Source: Dirofilaria immitis | Taxonomy: Eukaryota > Nematoda > Chromadorea > Rhabditida > Onchocercidae | Length of the DNA: 64,000 bases | Direction of reading: 5' to 3' | Assembly: GCA_024305405.1 (NCBI GenBank) | Contig: JAKNDB010000105.1 | Span: 682,001 to 746,000, forward strand | Shown: positions 12,233-27,432 of the stretch, one piece after another | Layout: every line of letters begins with the position of its first letter | Numbering within the stretch: the first letter of the stretch is position 1 | Notes under the pieces: generated by a model | Told to the model about the DNA's origin: nothing | The model's input: the letters and a program-made list of their open reading frames with translations, nothing else | Databases searched by the model: none | Made by a program: the position numbers and the translations under genes

Positions 12233-14168
12233 TATGTTTTTTTCTAACCGTTACTTTTCTCAGATCAAAACCGAATACATTTCGTTTTAGTATTTTTAAT
12301 CGTTTTTGATAACTTCAATATTGCCTTCACCTTTCCTCATATATCATTCGCTAAAAGTCATTTATTATGAATTCTAGAAAACTGTAAACAAAAATCACTG
12401 ATGCATTTTTTCTTATATTCAATCTAAATTTTTAATATCTGCAGATTTGAATGCTTGAACAGAATGTACTGCTTGTCTGAATATAAAATTTAAATGAAAG
12501 CAAATGACTTGAGTAAATATGAAAATACGATTAACCAACCGACAGCTCAATTCAGTTGGCATGAAAATAATTATTTAGGTGGCACATTCAAGGTCAATAT
12601 TACTCTAGTCGAATCTAAATACACTGTGTTCTTAATTCGATTTTTGTTCATAGTAGCCACCCAGTGATTGTGTTAAAAGATAATGAAATGTAGTCTTTCT
12701 AAGTTTCAAATTCTTGTCGTAAATTTTCCACACTTGAATTAGTAAATTATTCAAGAAATATATGGTACACATATCAACGGTGCAAGATCCTCTCACGAAT
12801 TCATCAATAGCTAGTAGAGCGCTGCTTATGGTAGTTTTTCAAAGTACTATTATTTTACTCATTGTATTGCATATTTCTTTTGATGACTTTTCATTCTTAA
12901 AATTTTGACTGTCTTATTAAAAAAAAATGATTGAACTTTTTTAAATCGAATATCTTATCAAAATCTCGATAAATACATATACTGTTTGATATATTTTAAT
13001 AAATAGACTAAAAGAATTTAAAAAGTAGCCTTTTAGTATCATTTATCGTATCTGCATGATAACTGAACACAGGAAGTGAGTGATTAGGTAATTAAGGGAG
13101 CAATAAGGAATATGCTTGAAATATATTCATCAAAATAACGACGAGCAATATTACATATGAAATTTCGATCTTTATCATGCAGATTTTAATTTCATGAAAC
13201 TGCAGATACTGTTGAAAACCGTAAAGAAGATTCTAGCAAACTTCTGGTAAGGTTATAGCAAGTTGAAGAAAACATCGTTTTGGCTGGAGGTGATTAAGCA
13301 ACTGAACTAATATCATTGTCATTAATGACATTAATGGGTTAATAAATAATTGGTCGATATCATTATGAATCTATGTCGAGCCATTAATGATAGAGATGAG
13401 TTATCAAGATTGAAGGTTAATCTAAGATGTCGCAGCATTTAAGATTTTCAGAAGATAATTAAGTCTATGGAAAACTTTAGATCGAATCCAAAGAACTTCG
13501 GAATTTTTTTAACCTTTTCAGATTTATCGAAATGTTTTGAGATTTTATTTGATTTGGTATGTGTAAATTAGGCCATTCATATTTTGCTGTCGATCGTTTG
13601 TTTGATTTGAATAACTTGTATTTTTTCTTTAATTTATTATGTGCTTATTTGGCATACAAAATTCATTCAGTTTTTGCCGTCTCACTTTATTATAAACATG
13701 TAATGATTTCAATTTCATTAACAGTGAGACATCAAGCTGATATTAATGGAATGAATGAATCCCCCTTCCAGTTTTCTGATTTTTTTGTGAAATTTTGAAA
13801 GCAGTGTAGGAATCTTTTGAAACCTGGATACTGAGACTCTCAACTGGAAGCTCTCGAATTATTTTCATGCCTGTGATTACTTTCGATTTCTGACAACTTG
13901 TTTTACACATGTTACTCTTCTAAATAATATGTGAAAAATGATGAAATATCTATGTCACACCTTTTTCTTTTCGATGTCAACCAAAAATTTACATACTCTC
14001 CAAAATGTTCTTGAAATTATAATTCAGCAGTTCCAATAATTTTATTGTCAATTCGCAGAGACGAATGATATTAATTCGAAATGAAAATTTTTGTTCTTTA
14101 TAAATAAAATTCAAAAGATTACATTTGTACTGTTGGTTACATTAAACTTAGGGTGAGGTTATATAATA
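12233..14168. other. Intergenic, one weak small ORF
   Basis: About 1.9 kb between divergently placed genes. The frame 12494-12667 (+) encodes 57 residues starting MKANDLSKYENT with mixed composition and a hydrophobic end; it could be an exon or chance. No other coding signal is convincing on either strand. Confidence 0.35.
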
Positions 14169-15586
14169 ACGGAGCTGGCTAGCTCAAGCGAATCTTCCGT
14201 AAGTACGGTATATGGACCTTTGGACGTAATAGCTAAGATAGAGCAGTTGCTTCTCGATGCCATTAATCAAGCTGAAATGGTGATTATAATTTAATAAGAG
14301 ATGCAATCTATGAAAGTTAATGTGAGAAAGAAAAATAGTAGATTGTAATGGAAAATGTTGTCTAATTTATTAATTAAGATAACAAATATTTAAAATACAA
14401 ATTTACAGGAGACAAACTTTCTTCATTATAGGCATTAAAGCAGCTTCCTCAATATCCGACTAAAATAATGATATCAGCACAGAATTTCAATCGAATAGAA
14501 GATTTGAGAAAACAATCTGTTTCAGAAATTGCCGATGAAGAAAAGCTAAAAGGCAAGACACTGTTTTTTAGAAAGCTAATCTCTGATAGATTTGTCTCTA
14601 AACTCAACATCTCTTTTGTCCAGAATATCAACCTTTTATAACAGGAAGTTTCGAAATTTCAGCACCGTTATTATTAAATGAAAGGCCAGGAGTGCGGTAT
14701 TTCTGCTGCGATCGATTCTTCAAATGTGATGGGCGTAATCTGGTAAAGTCATAGATATTTCTTGACAAATCCGTGATAAATCTTTATAAATTTTGTTTCC
14801 AATGTATATAAGTACGAAATCTCTCTAGGTTGCACGAGAAATTTGGCCCTCAGATGGTGGATGCATTGAATTAAATCGAGAAGAACTGAAACGTTTTATT
14901 GTGAATAATGAAGCCAGAAGGTAACTAATATAAATTCTCTCAATTTTTGTGAAATTGAGATTTGAACTTTGCACCAAGACTTCAAAATTCAGGCTAAACG
15001 GATCGAAAGTGAGTAGATATGTGGCTGGTGGAAGTTCAAGGGAATATATCACTAATAGTAAAATGCAACAATCTTTAAGAAATACGATGGTCGTTGAAAG
15101 CAATATCAAGTCTTTTACTTCAATATTCAGATCAAATAAATGTAAATTAAGTGCTAGACGGGAGTTTTCCGGGCAAATGAAAGTTTTCGAAAAAAAAGCG
15201 TTCCTTTGTGAAATAAACTTTTGGATAACTTCCCTAGCAATTTATATTTATTTTAGCTAAAATGATGTAAAATTATATTTTATTCAAATCGGAACTAAAA
15301 TCGATACATCAAATTTAAAACTATGAGAGGAAAAAATTTTAAATTATCAACAGTGATAGAAGAGATTTAGCATTTAAGTATAATAGCCTGAATTATTGGA
15401 ATTAAAATAAATTATTTGAATTTTGCTATAACAATTAAAGTTATAACCCTTTAAAATAATTTCAGATCAGATTTTTGTGAAGTGCTTCAACCAAGAGAAG
15501 GTGGAAATCCTAATAAGCCGAATTCTATGACAATTAGTATCAACAGCAATGAAAATATGAAAGCAAAACAGCAATTTCATATATGA
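14169..15586 (+). CDS. Unidentified cysteine-bearing protein
   Basis: Exons 14169(5' end open)-14279, 14432-14552, 14624-14742, 14829-14920 and 15466-15586 join in consistent phases; no ATG is found in the first block, so the 5' end is missing or lies in an upstream exon. An alternative exon 14993-15141 (or to the stop at 15257) also follows 14920 in phase and may be an alternative end. The product has an amphipathic start (DVIAKIEQLLLDAI), a region IEDLRKQSVSEIADEEK, then EYQPFITGSFEISAP and a cysteine cluster FCCDRFFKCDGR, followed by EIWPSDGGC. The intron 14553-14623 has a GC donor (AAAAG|GCAAGA) and a TTTGTCCAG acceptor; using it restores the frame exactly. I do not recognise a family. 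The codons and splice signals argue for a real gene. Confidence 0.65.
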
Positions 15587-15936
15587 AGGAATTTTGAGCA
15601 AATCACTACTTATACAAACATTTGTTTGATTTCATTTTTCTCAAAGAATCATTTTGTTCTTTTTAACTGGACATGCAAGATGATTTTATTAGTCATGATC
15701 AGTTCATTATCTAATCTAAAAGTAACTATGGAATTTAGTGTGACATAAGAAAAGATGAAGATAGAATGTGAAACACCGATGAATATTTTCGAAATTAACA
15801 GACAAAATCTTTATACTTTTTATTTTAATCGTATTATCTATTACTTAAACGAATAAACAGTATGTTGGACAAGTTCACTTATTTCATACTTTACTTATTA
15901 TTTATTTATTTTCTTCAAGTAATAAAAATTTCAGAA

Positions 15937-16594
15937 ATGTATCATCGCAGGTAAATATAACACGATAATTGAGACACCTGATACATTAATCAGCAGTAAA
16001 ACAACAAATTTCACAAATCTAACCTTTGATGAAATTGTCATCAGAAGCCATCAACAACAAGTTACCAACAAAAGATAATTTTATATAAATCTGAGGAGAT
16101 CAACTAGTGCCACTGATGAAACCCGACGGTACTATTACTGTGCCAAGAATTGTGATTGTAAGTACTACTAGTGATTGAAGCATTAAAATACACTAAGGTT
16201 CGATACGGTTCTCGAGTTTTTAAAAATCAAAGATTCTTGGCACCGATAGAAACCGGTGACAAATAAGTTGTTCTTCACACTTATAATTGTAAAAGAGGCA
16301 CACAGAGAAATCATAATTAGGATGAATGCGGGTGAATCGACCATCCGAAACTTAGAAAATTAGCGGATTAACCAAAAAGATCACTTCTTCCCTAACTTCT
16401 TGATGAAGAAATGCGTAAAGCAAGACCAAGTAGCATAACTGCATTCTCATACAGGTCCACCAGATACTCAACCTTCCTCAGGTATGTGTGGAAGCTTTGA
16501 GAGCTTGAACGATGCCATACTGGAACTGAAAGTGCTCATCGAGAATCCGAAAGAGCCAAATCAATTCAATATCAAGATTGATTGTCATGATTAA
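15937..16594 (+). CDS. Putative short gene, structure unresolved
   Basis: Fragments here look coding but do not join cleanly. An ATG at 15937, three bases after a TTTCAG site, gives a tiny first exon (MYHR) with a GT donor; it joins in phase to a block starting near 15997 (SKTTNFTNLTFDEIV). A second block near 16105-16156 reads LVPLMKPDGTITVPRIVI and ends at GTAAGT; a third near 16199-16266 reads VRYGSRVFKNQRF. The best-supported exon is 16455-16594, after a TACAG acceptor, reading PPDTQPSSGMCGSFES to IKIDCHD and a stop. Phases between the blocks conflict, so either bases are missing, small exons are missed, or this is a decayed gene. It lies 350 bp after the preceding unidentified gene on the same strand, close enough for an operon. 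Confidence 0.3.
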
Positions 16595-17605
16595 AACCAT
16601 TATCAAGATGAATGAAATCGAAACTTACCGGTTAATCAACATTTATTGATAGAAATTTTGATTCCAATATCTTTTAGATTAAATTTAAAAAAAAAAACTA
16701 GATTGACATGAAAAATATCTCTTGAATTTTCTAAATATGTGTAAATATGTTACAGGAAATATTCAAATTAAAAGCTCAAAAATAACCCAAAAAATAAAGT
16801 GCATTTCAACAAAACACTGCATTTATTTTTCATCATTCTTCAACAGTTATTTCCTTAAATAGTGCTCATCAACAGAGCTCTAAAACATGACTCCTTGTTC
16901 AGTTAATATTTTCTTGTACCATATTTTCTCCATGACCGTCAAGGTAAAAATATATATTCAGAACGAACACATTTTATCAAGAAGCAAGAACTGATATCCA
17001 AATATGTAAAGAAAACATGAAAATTGAGGAAAATAAATAAAAAATATTCTTGGGAACGACAAAAATATTCATTCGTTTTAGTATATTCACTACTAGGAAT
17101 GCATGAGTTTGCTTTTCAAAACGAAAAATTATGCCAATTTCCGCTATGAACGGAGTATTTATGACAAATCGAAGAGTCATATAAACAAAAATTTGAAACT
17201 TAAATTCAAAATTATATATCTGCTAAAAGTCAAGTGATAAAACGATGTTCAAGAATTGTAAAATTCATAGAATTTGAAAGCCAGTTTTGCCAATTTCGCA
17301 CTTCACCCTTCAAGTCGTATCTTGAAGAAACAACGAACTGTGTAAACACAAAAAGTAAGATGATAAAATTTCATGCCCTTGCAGACAGACAGGTAAAAAA
17401 CATCAAAACACGACTCTGCATAATAATATTGATAATAATAAAAATAATTTCACAGTATGTAGGCTTTCATGATTTTTAAACATAAATATGATGCGATTTT
17501 CTATAACAGCAAATAAAAACTTGTGCTCTCTATTTTGCTGATGAATAGATTGATACGATATTGGTCGATCTCACAACTCTGCCAATCATTACAGCTCATA
17601 CAAAC
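16595..17605. other. Convergent intergenic space
   Basis: About 1 kb between the end of the unresolved plus-strand gene and the stop of calmodulin on the minus strand. It should contain the calmodulin 3' UTR and polyadenylation site. No exon is seen. Confidence 0.5.
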
Positions 17606-21446
<3,841 letters not shown>

Positions 21447-22422
21447 TAGTTCGTGGAAGTAATCGAAGAATCAAAAAGGACGAGAATACGTGGAATGCAC
21501 CAAAAAGATGCAGACGAGATCAAGTCCGTTAGAGGAAGCAGTTAAATTAATTGATGGGAAAAATCACGAGAAATCACCACCAGTTACAATAATTCTGCTT
21601 AATAAGCGTCGACGCCCTTCGTTCAATAAAACACAACGCAGTAGCGTCCTCGATACTATCCGTAAATGCTTGGCCTGGCAATGAAAAATTTCCACGCAGA
21701 AACTGAAATTTCTCATAGTTCATCATTAAAAACCAATATAAAATCCTATCGTGATAACGTTTGAATGAATAGTTAAAAACAAAAGTGATAAAAATATAAA
21801 TAATTAAATGGTTCCAATCGTTGACAGGACACTTGTTTTCTCACTAACTGAATTACTTAGGAATTTTATTTTGCATAACCATATAAATGAATATAATGTT
21901 TGTAAAGAAAATATGTAAATATGAGGAATTTAAATATTAAATATCATGTAAATCGTATGACAAAACCTCATTTTTTAACTGTTATTATTTCAAGTATAAA
22001 TTCAACATGGATTAAAAGCCAGCCATTGAATATTCGGAGACTTGTAATTCCGTATGTTAAAAAAGTGCTAAACAAATAGAACTAATGAAAAATTAACTAG
22101 TAAATTAACTAATAAAAAATGGAAAATCGAACATTATTAGTTCCTAAGTTTTCACACGATATAAAGAATATCAATATTGCAGATTCTGCTTTAGAAAAAT
22201 TGGTCCATATTATTTGCTGACACTACGGTGAACAATTAGTTTGAAAAAGACACAATCATAAATGTTAACAGTTTAAAAATCTGCGGTTAAGCGTATGAAT
22301 GATAATGATGATGACCCATCATAGCCAAAAATTGACAACGATTTTGTTATTGTTGTCGCACTTTGAAATCGCTATAAAACTTCCTAAGAAGCTTTGCAAT
22401 TATTTATTATGATGAGCTAAGA
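21447..22422. other. Calmodulin upstream region with a small ORF
   Basis: Contains the calmodulin 5' UTR and promoter. On the plus strand 21490-21684 is open for 64 codons (MECTKKMQTRSSP to RKCLAWQ), with a composition more protein-like than most AT-rich chance frames. It starts only 44 bp from the calmodulin ATG in the opposite direction, and the region is less AT-rich than its surroundings, so promoter or UTR composition is the likelier explanation. Confidence 0.3.
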
Positions 22423-23248
22423 ATGGACAATTTTAAAATAATAATTGTTTATAAAAGTAGTGCAGATTCTTCCTTCATATACGTAGCGAAACGCAGAAGT
22501 CAGAGAATCAGCATAAATGAAGCATCTCAAAATGTAAGTCACATGTCATGGAACATTATTTCTCTTTATGTTAGAGATTAAAGCAATAATGACTACTTTT
22601 CTGTTATTAAATGACTATTATTGGAAAAACTCAAAAGTTTGGAAAAGCAAATCCCAATTTCCTAATTTATTCGACTTTCGAATTCTTTATTTTTATTTGC
22701 TTTATAACATTTTGAAGGGAATATTACTTTTAGAACACAAGATTTCTGGAGCATGTCATCTAAACATTTGAAAACCTTATTACTTTTTGGGCATTAATTC
22801 CTAATTTTTCACTGCCAATAACTTTTCATAACTGATTCTAAATACAGGTCACTTTAAATGAGCCTTCGAGGAATTAACGAAAAGCACAAAGATTAATTTG
22901 TTACAATTTAATTTCTCGTCCTCGATATGTCGTTTGCTAATTCATTTGTGTTAGAAGGAAAAATTTCACTCATTGCAAAATGTAGGTAAAGTTCAGCATC
23001 TAAAAATAAACTATGTATATTTAAAATTAGTTTATTCAGCAAAAAAAAATTAGAAATGATATGTTGTGATTGTATAAGACGACATATAGCACTGAGTATT
23101 GGCAAAGTGTTAACGGCAGTGAAATGTTTATTATAATCAGGTGACCGAATGCTATGTCAACAAGCACTCAACGCATGGGTGCTTAATCGTAGGCGATGTA
23201 GAGACAATTTCCTTTAGAGTGACAAGGCATGCCAAAAGAATCAAGTAA
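22423..23248 (+). CDS. Candidate small two-exon gene
   Basis: Exon 22423-22533 starts ATG and encodes MDNFKIIIVYKSSADSS then VAKRRSQRISINEASQN, ending at a perfect AAT|GTAAGT donor in phase 0. A second open block 23141-23248 follows a TAATCAG acceptor, reads VTECYVNKHSTHGCLIV then SFRVTRHAKRIK, and ends in a stop, also phase 0. Joined they give 72 residues. The match of phase, donor and composition is suggestive, but other exons could lie between and I recognise no family. No signal peptide or membrane segment is seen. Confidence 0.3.
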
Positions 23249-23402
23249 TGGAGCAATAAATATATACATACTGCATGCTCGAACGCATTATCAATGCTGT
23301 CTTATAATATTAGATTTTATATTAAAAAACTGCAGTGCTAATCGAGAAATTTGAATTTTTAAAATTAAATGATTCTTAACTAAGACAAAACCACAAATTA
23401 GG

Positions 23403-23443
23403 CGCTCTGATGGCTAGCGTTACTAATTAACGCTTGTAGAGCG
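23403..23443. repeat. Two-step inverted repeat (stem-loop)
   Basis: An outer CGCTCT / AGAGCG pair (23403-23408 with 23438-23443) encloses an inner perfect AGCGTTA / TAACGCT pair (23416-23422 with 23428-23434) around the five-base loop CTAAT. The interior loop is 7 nt on one side and 3 nt on the other. In DNA this AT-rich, 13 GC-containing pairs in register are unlikely by chance. It is shorter than a typical pre-microRNA. It could be a structured RNA, a replication or cruciform element, or chance. Confidence 0.4.
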
Positions 23444-23510
23444 TATGAACAGTTTTATTAAGATTATGGAATATGTCATAAAGAATTGAAAAGACTTTCT
23501 ATTAACGACG

Positions 23511-23609
23511 AAAATAATAAGAAAATAAATGAAAATAATAAAAGGTCAAAGACAGCATATAACAAGAGGTCAAAGACTTGAAAATAATAAGAGGACAAAC
23601 ACAGCATAA
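23511..23609. repeat. Short degenerate tandem repeats with AGGTCAAAG
   Basis: A unit of about 29 nt beginning AAAATAATAA occurs at 23531-23559 and again at 23581-23609 with about four mismatches, with a partial copy between them (ACAAGAGGTCAAAGACTTG) and a bare AAAATAATAA at 23511. Each unit contains AAGGTCAAAG, AGGTCAAAG or AGGACAAAC. AGGTCA is the nuclear-receptor half-site, so these may be binding sites, though repetition alone explains the recurrence. Confidence 0.45.
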
Positions 23610-24460
23610 TTAAAAATTTCGTAAAACCAATCAAAAATGCTTTTCATTGTTAAATATAGTCAAAGTAATCTTAAATCTTGTAGATTTCACAAAGAAAATA
23701 AAAATTAATGAAACTTCAACCATAAAATAAAAAAATTTTTGTACCGTTCAACCCACCCTCCTTGCAGTTTAATGTTCAGCAAAAGTACCTGATCTGTAAC
23801 CATAAACTGAACCAGCTAATAAACATATTTCAAAACTCACAATGAAGTATATATCTGTAATCAGCAAAATATACATTGTACTGAGCACTGAATTTTTCAT
23901 TTCATTGCCAAAAATGTCCAAATATTCTTCTTTCAGAACACACACAGAATACGTCCTGCTATATTATGACGACACTAGCTAATCACTCAACATGATCTGA
24001 GACAGTCTTGCATTTCAGTAAAACAGTGTTCATTGAAGAACTTTTGCAAATAAACTTTCATGGATTTCAGATTTGTAAATCCGAAATCTAATGTATATCA
24101 AATAGAAACAGATATACAGAGACAATGTAGCCCAAAACATAAATTGAAGGGAATATGGAGCATAACTTATTAATAAAAAAAAGTTTTTTAAATGAAATTC
24201 TTCAAACGAAACCATTCACTGTTTTCCTTAGTTTTTGCGCTCTGTAAAACAACTGAATGTATCAACTCATAAAGATTACTAAACATTCATAAAATTCAGT
24301 AACTCACTAAATCACAATTTGATAACACCTGATGTCTCGTAATATTTCTCCCATATTATTATAAAATAGGAAAATTATTGCTAAAATCATCAATGTCAGA
24401 ACTCGTAAATGAAAAGAAGCCAATAGAATTATTGTCCATAATTCAATGTCTAAATTACAT

Positions 24461-24461
<1 letters not shown>

Positions 24462-24496
<35 letters not shown>

Positions 24497-24572
24497 GTAT
24501 ATATATATATATATATAGAAGTATATACAGAAGTATATATATATATACAGAAGTATATATATATATATATAT
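24462..24572. repeat. (AT)n microsatellite with AGAAGT interruptions
   Basis: Long runs of AT are broken four times by AGAAGT or ACAGAAGT, giving a compound microsatellite with a higher-order period of roughly 20-25 nt. Copy number in an assembly is unreliable here. Confidence 0.9.
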
Positions 24573-26241
24573 TTATTTTGTATACATTTTGTTATGGAAT
24601 GACTTAGTTTTCGAGAGTTTGAGTCAAATTTTCGGATACAATTCCCTATCTTTAAATAGAAGAGAAATCTCTAATTACAATTAATAAACATGGACTGAAG
24701 ACTGGAATTTGGATCTTCAAACAACTTCGAAGTTATGAAAAGAATCTCGATTTTCAATACTAAAAATTGGAAATACATATTACAGTATGACAGTTATCGT
24801 TACATAAAAATGGATGATGTAGTTCGTGTATTAAATTAAGTCTCTAAAATGTTTTAGTTATATTTCAGAACAAATTTCTCTTGCCTTCATAGAATATTTA
24901 GCAGGGATTTAGATGAAATTCTTGCTAAATATTGAGATGAAAAAGTTTACAGTATAAGCAATATCAAAGTTTATAATGCTCAAGAAATATACATTTTTCC
25001 CCAATTTGCATAAAAGGAAAATATCAGTCCAGCTGGAAACATTTTTTGACAGCGAAAGCCAAGGAACCTCTCACAATTTATTTCTCGAAATTTCCTCTCA
25101 AATAAAAAATGAAATAAAAAGTACCTAACCAATCTCTAATTATAAAAAAATCCCTTTAATAATGCTAAACAATAGCTTTCTCGATTACGTGTCATCTGAC
25201 AGGTTTTCAATCTATTTCGAGAAGTTTGCGCAATTCAAGAACATCCAAATCGAACATGATCTGCCACTTCTAAAATTTTTTAGATCAAAAACTGCAGACT
25301 ATGGGATTCAGGAAAGCCACGCTCATTGTAACACAATTTCAAAATCATATATTCAGTACACTTTAACCTTTTTTATCTCTGCTACAAAATTACCAACGAA
25401 TATCATTGCAAAAATAAAACTTATGAGATAATATAAAATGTTTAAATCAATCGCTACGTGAAAAAAGAAAAAAAAGTTATTATCTAATAAGGGCCAAGTG
25501 GTATCATGTAATTACTTCTTTAACCTAATCTCGAAATTTCGTGCTATACATTACGGCGAAGAACGAAAGGATTAGCTCTTAATAACATACGTGAGAAAAC
25601 CGAGAAATGACCTCTCGACAATAATCAGACATGCAAATATGCGATACATATATGTATGTAGTATGTACGCATCACATACGTAACATAGCGTAGATTGGAC
25701 GCGACGATTGGGCAATAGGATGCGAGAGGAAGATGGATGGAAGGAAAGAGCGTACTTGAGAGGAATTTTGTTCAATTCAGTGGAAGAGAGAGAGAAAAGG
25801 CAGACAGACAGGTATGCAGTGAAGATCTATTGTCTAACACTGCTTGAATCCTTCTGATTCTACCAGACTGATAAGCGATGATTGGAGAAAGAAATAGTGG
25901 AAATAGAAATGACTAGAGGAAAATATGTAGGCGGACAAGTATAGAAAAAATATTTGAAAAAGATAATACTTTGTGAAGTTTAGCCACTATTGTCACATAT
26001 AAAATGTAATACGACAAAGAAGCAGATAGAAAAGTAGTTTCTTGATGGGGAAATAGAGATGTGATATGATGCATGATGGAAATAGAAAACAAAAGAAAAA
26101 AATGAGATATAACAAAAATTATTTGATTAGAATAGCCAGAGAAAATGAGATGAAAGATTGATAAAGAAGTGAAAGAGATTCTTACTAGCAGGCATCTCTC
26201 GAATAAATGAGTGAATTGAGCGAGTTGTCATGTAATGTACC

Positions 26242-26255
26242 GTTGCCATGGAAAC
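26242..26255. promoter_or_regulatory. X-box-like RFX site
   Basis: GTTGCCATGGAAAC matches the RFX/DAF-19 X-box consensus GTHNYYATRRNAAC at every position, and also matches when read from the other strand. In C. elegans such sites usually lie within a few hundred bases of the start codon of ciliary genes. No start codon that I trust is that close here; the centriole and cilium-linked SSNA1 gene begins 4.6 kb downstream. A chance match is possible. Confidence 0.35.
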
Positions 26256-27232
26256 AGCTCTTCGTCTTATTCGTTATTACAGAGCTATGCAAGCAGAGAG
26301 TTCGGTGAAGAATGAATAAAGGATAGACAATCTTTCCACTGTTCAAATGATCCATATGGTGATGTCGCAGCTTAGCGTCATTTGATTTTTCGTGAAAGTT
26401 ACACATAGCAGTCACTTGGTTAGAACATTTACGCATAGCAGTGAATTGTTCTATTTAGGTGAGAAGGCATTTATTGATATGTATAATTGATGAAAGTAGT
26501 ATAGACAATGATTTCGATAATAATCATTATCAATATCAATATCAATAAATATTACGCATTTGAATAGAAGTTGTTCAATTGTTTATCAAAGTGATCGAAC
26601 AGTATGCTTGAAAGAATTTTGCATGTAGAGATCATGATAAATATTATTCATATGTCAATTAGAATGCAAGTCAATATGATATTTGTAGAGGTTTATGGAT
26701 GAAAGGAAATTTTTCATTAAATATTCCAGAAATCATCGGTTTTGAGTGAAATTTTGTGCAATTGAAGTTTAAGCAATGAATTAAATTGGATGAAGTAAGT
26801 GGTCATCTCATAAATAAATGATATATGATGTTGTGGTTGATTTTAGATCTTAAGCTTTTCGAAATGCTCGGTTAGCATCTTCAGGATAGTAACCCTTCTG
26901 AGGCTACCATATTTTATTTTTCCTTCATTCACGATTCCTACAAGCTTGAAAATGCGTCTATTGATATGCTGACATTAATACAAACAGCACATGCAAAGCA
27001 GCTCGAAATTAAATTAATAACCAACCACGAAAAATTACATACTAATCTGAGTGCTCAGTTTTAAACTGAATGGGGATTTTGCAAATAAAACAAACTCACA
27101 TTAGTTATCGAATTGTGGTGCAGAGAGATAAGATGAAGTCGCGCCGAATTGAAATATAACGAAGTGGGAATCAGATTATGCTTCGGATAAATGTATCGAT
27201 TAAGGACAGGTGTTCATGAAATTTTTTTGCAG

Positions 27233-27432
27233 CCATGCTGAGGAACTTACAAGACCAAAGTCAGCACATTGGTAAAATAAAATTTATAGTCGGTCGTAAA
27301 AAAACAAATATCTGTTCGCAATCAGAGCCGCTCGCTAAGTATTGCACTTTTTCTCCAAAATTTTGCATTAATGATTGTTTTTTGAATGTGTTCCGCGAAA
27401 TGCTGAGAATAAGTAAAGAAAAGGTTGTATGA
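27233..27432 (+). CDS. Candidate 65-aa cysteine-containing ORF
   Basis: The ATG at 27235 lies two bases after a strong TTTTTTTGCAG acceptor, as expected for a trans-spliced message. The 65 codons (MLRNLQDQSQHIGKI to RISKEKVV) contain four cysteines and a charged end. The opposite strand is also open over most of this interval (27261-27509), which weakens the case. No family recognised. Confidence 0.25.

Larger units (their letters stand above)
23249..27232. other. Gene-poor region
   Basis: Apart from the repeats and the X-box-like site listed separately, I see no convincing gene. The block 25560-26450 is visibly richer in G and in purines on the plus strand (GAGAGAGAGA, GGATGGAAGG) than its surroundings and could be regulatory. 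Open frames such as 25162-25431 (+) and 26185-26436 (-) lack splice context and family resemblance. Confidence 0.4.

Noticed and set aside
13559..13798. 79-codon plus-strand ORF
   Set aside because: Dominated by Phe, Leu, Tyr and Ile without a coherent membrane pattern or neighbouring exon in phase.
24462..24572. Repeated AT runs with regular AGAAGT spacers, superficially array-like
   Set aside because: A compound dinucleotide microsatellite; no conserved repeat with unique spacers, and the genome is animal, so not CRISPR.
25162..25431. 89-codon plus-strand ORF
   Set aside because: No splice signals, no family resemblance and composition like other chance frames in AT-rich DNA.
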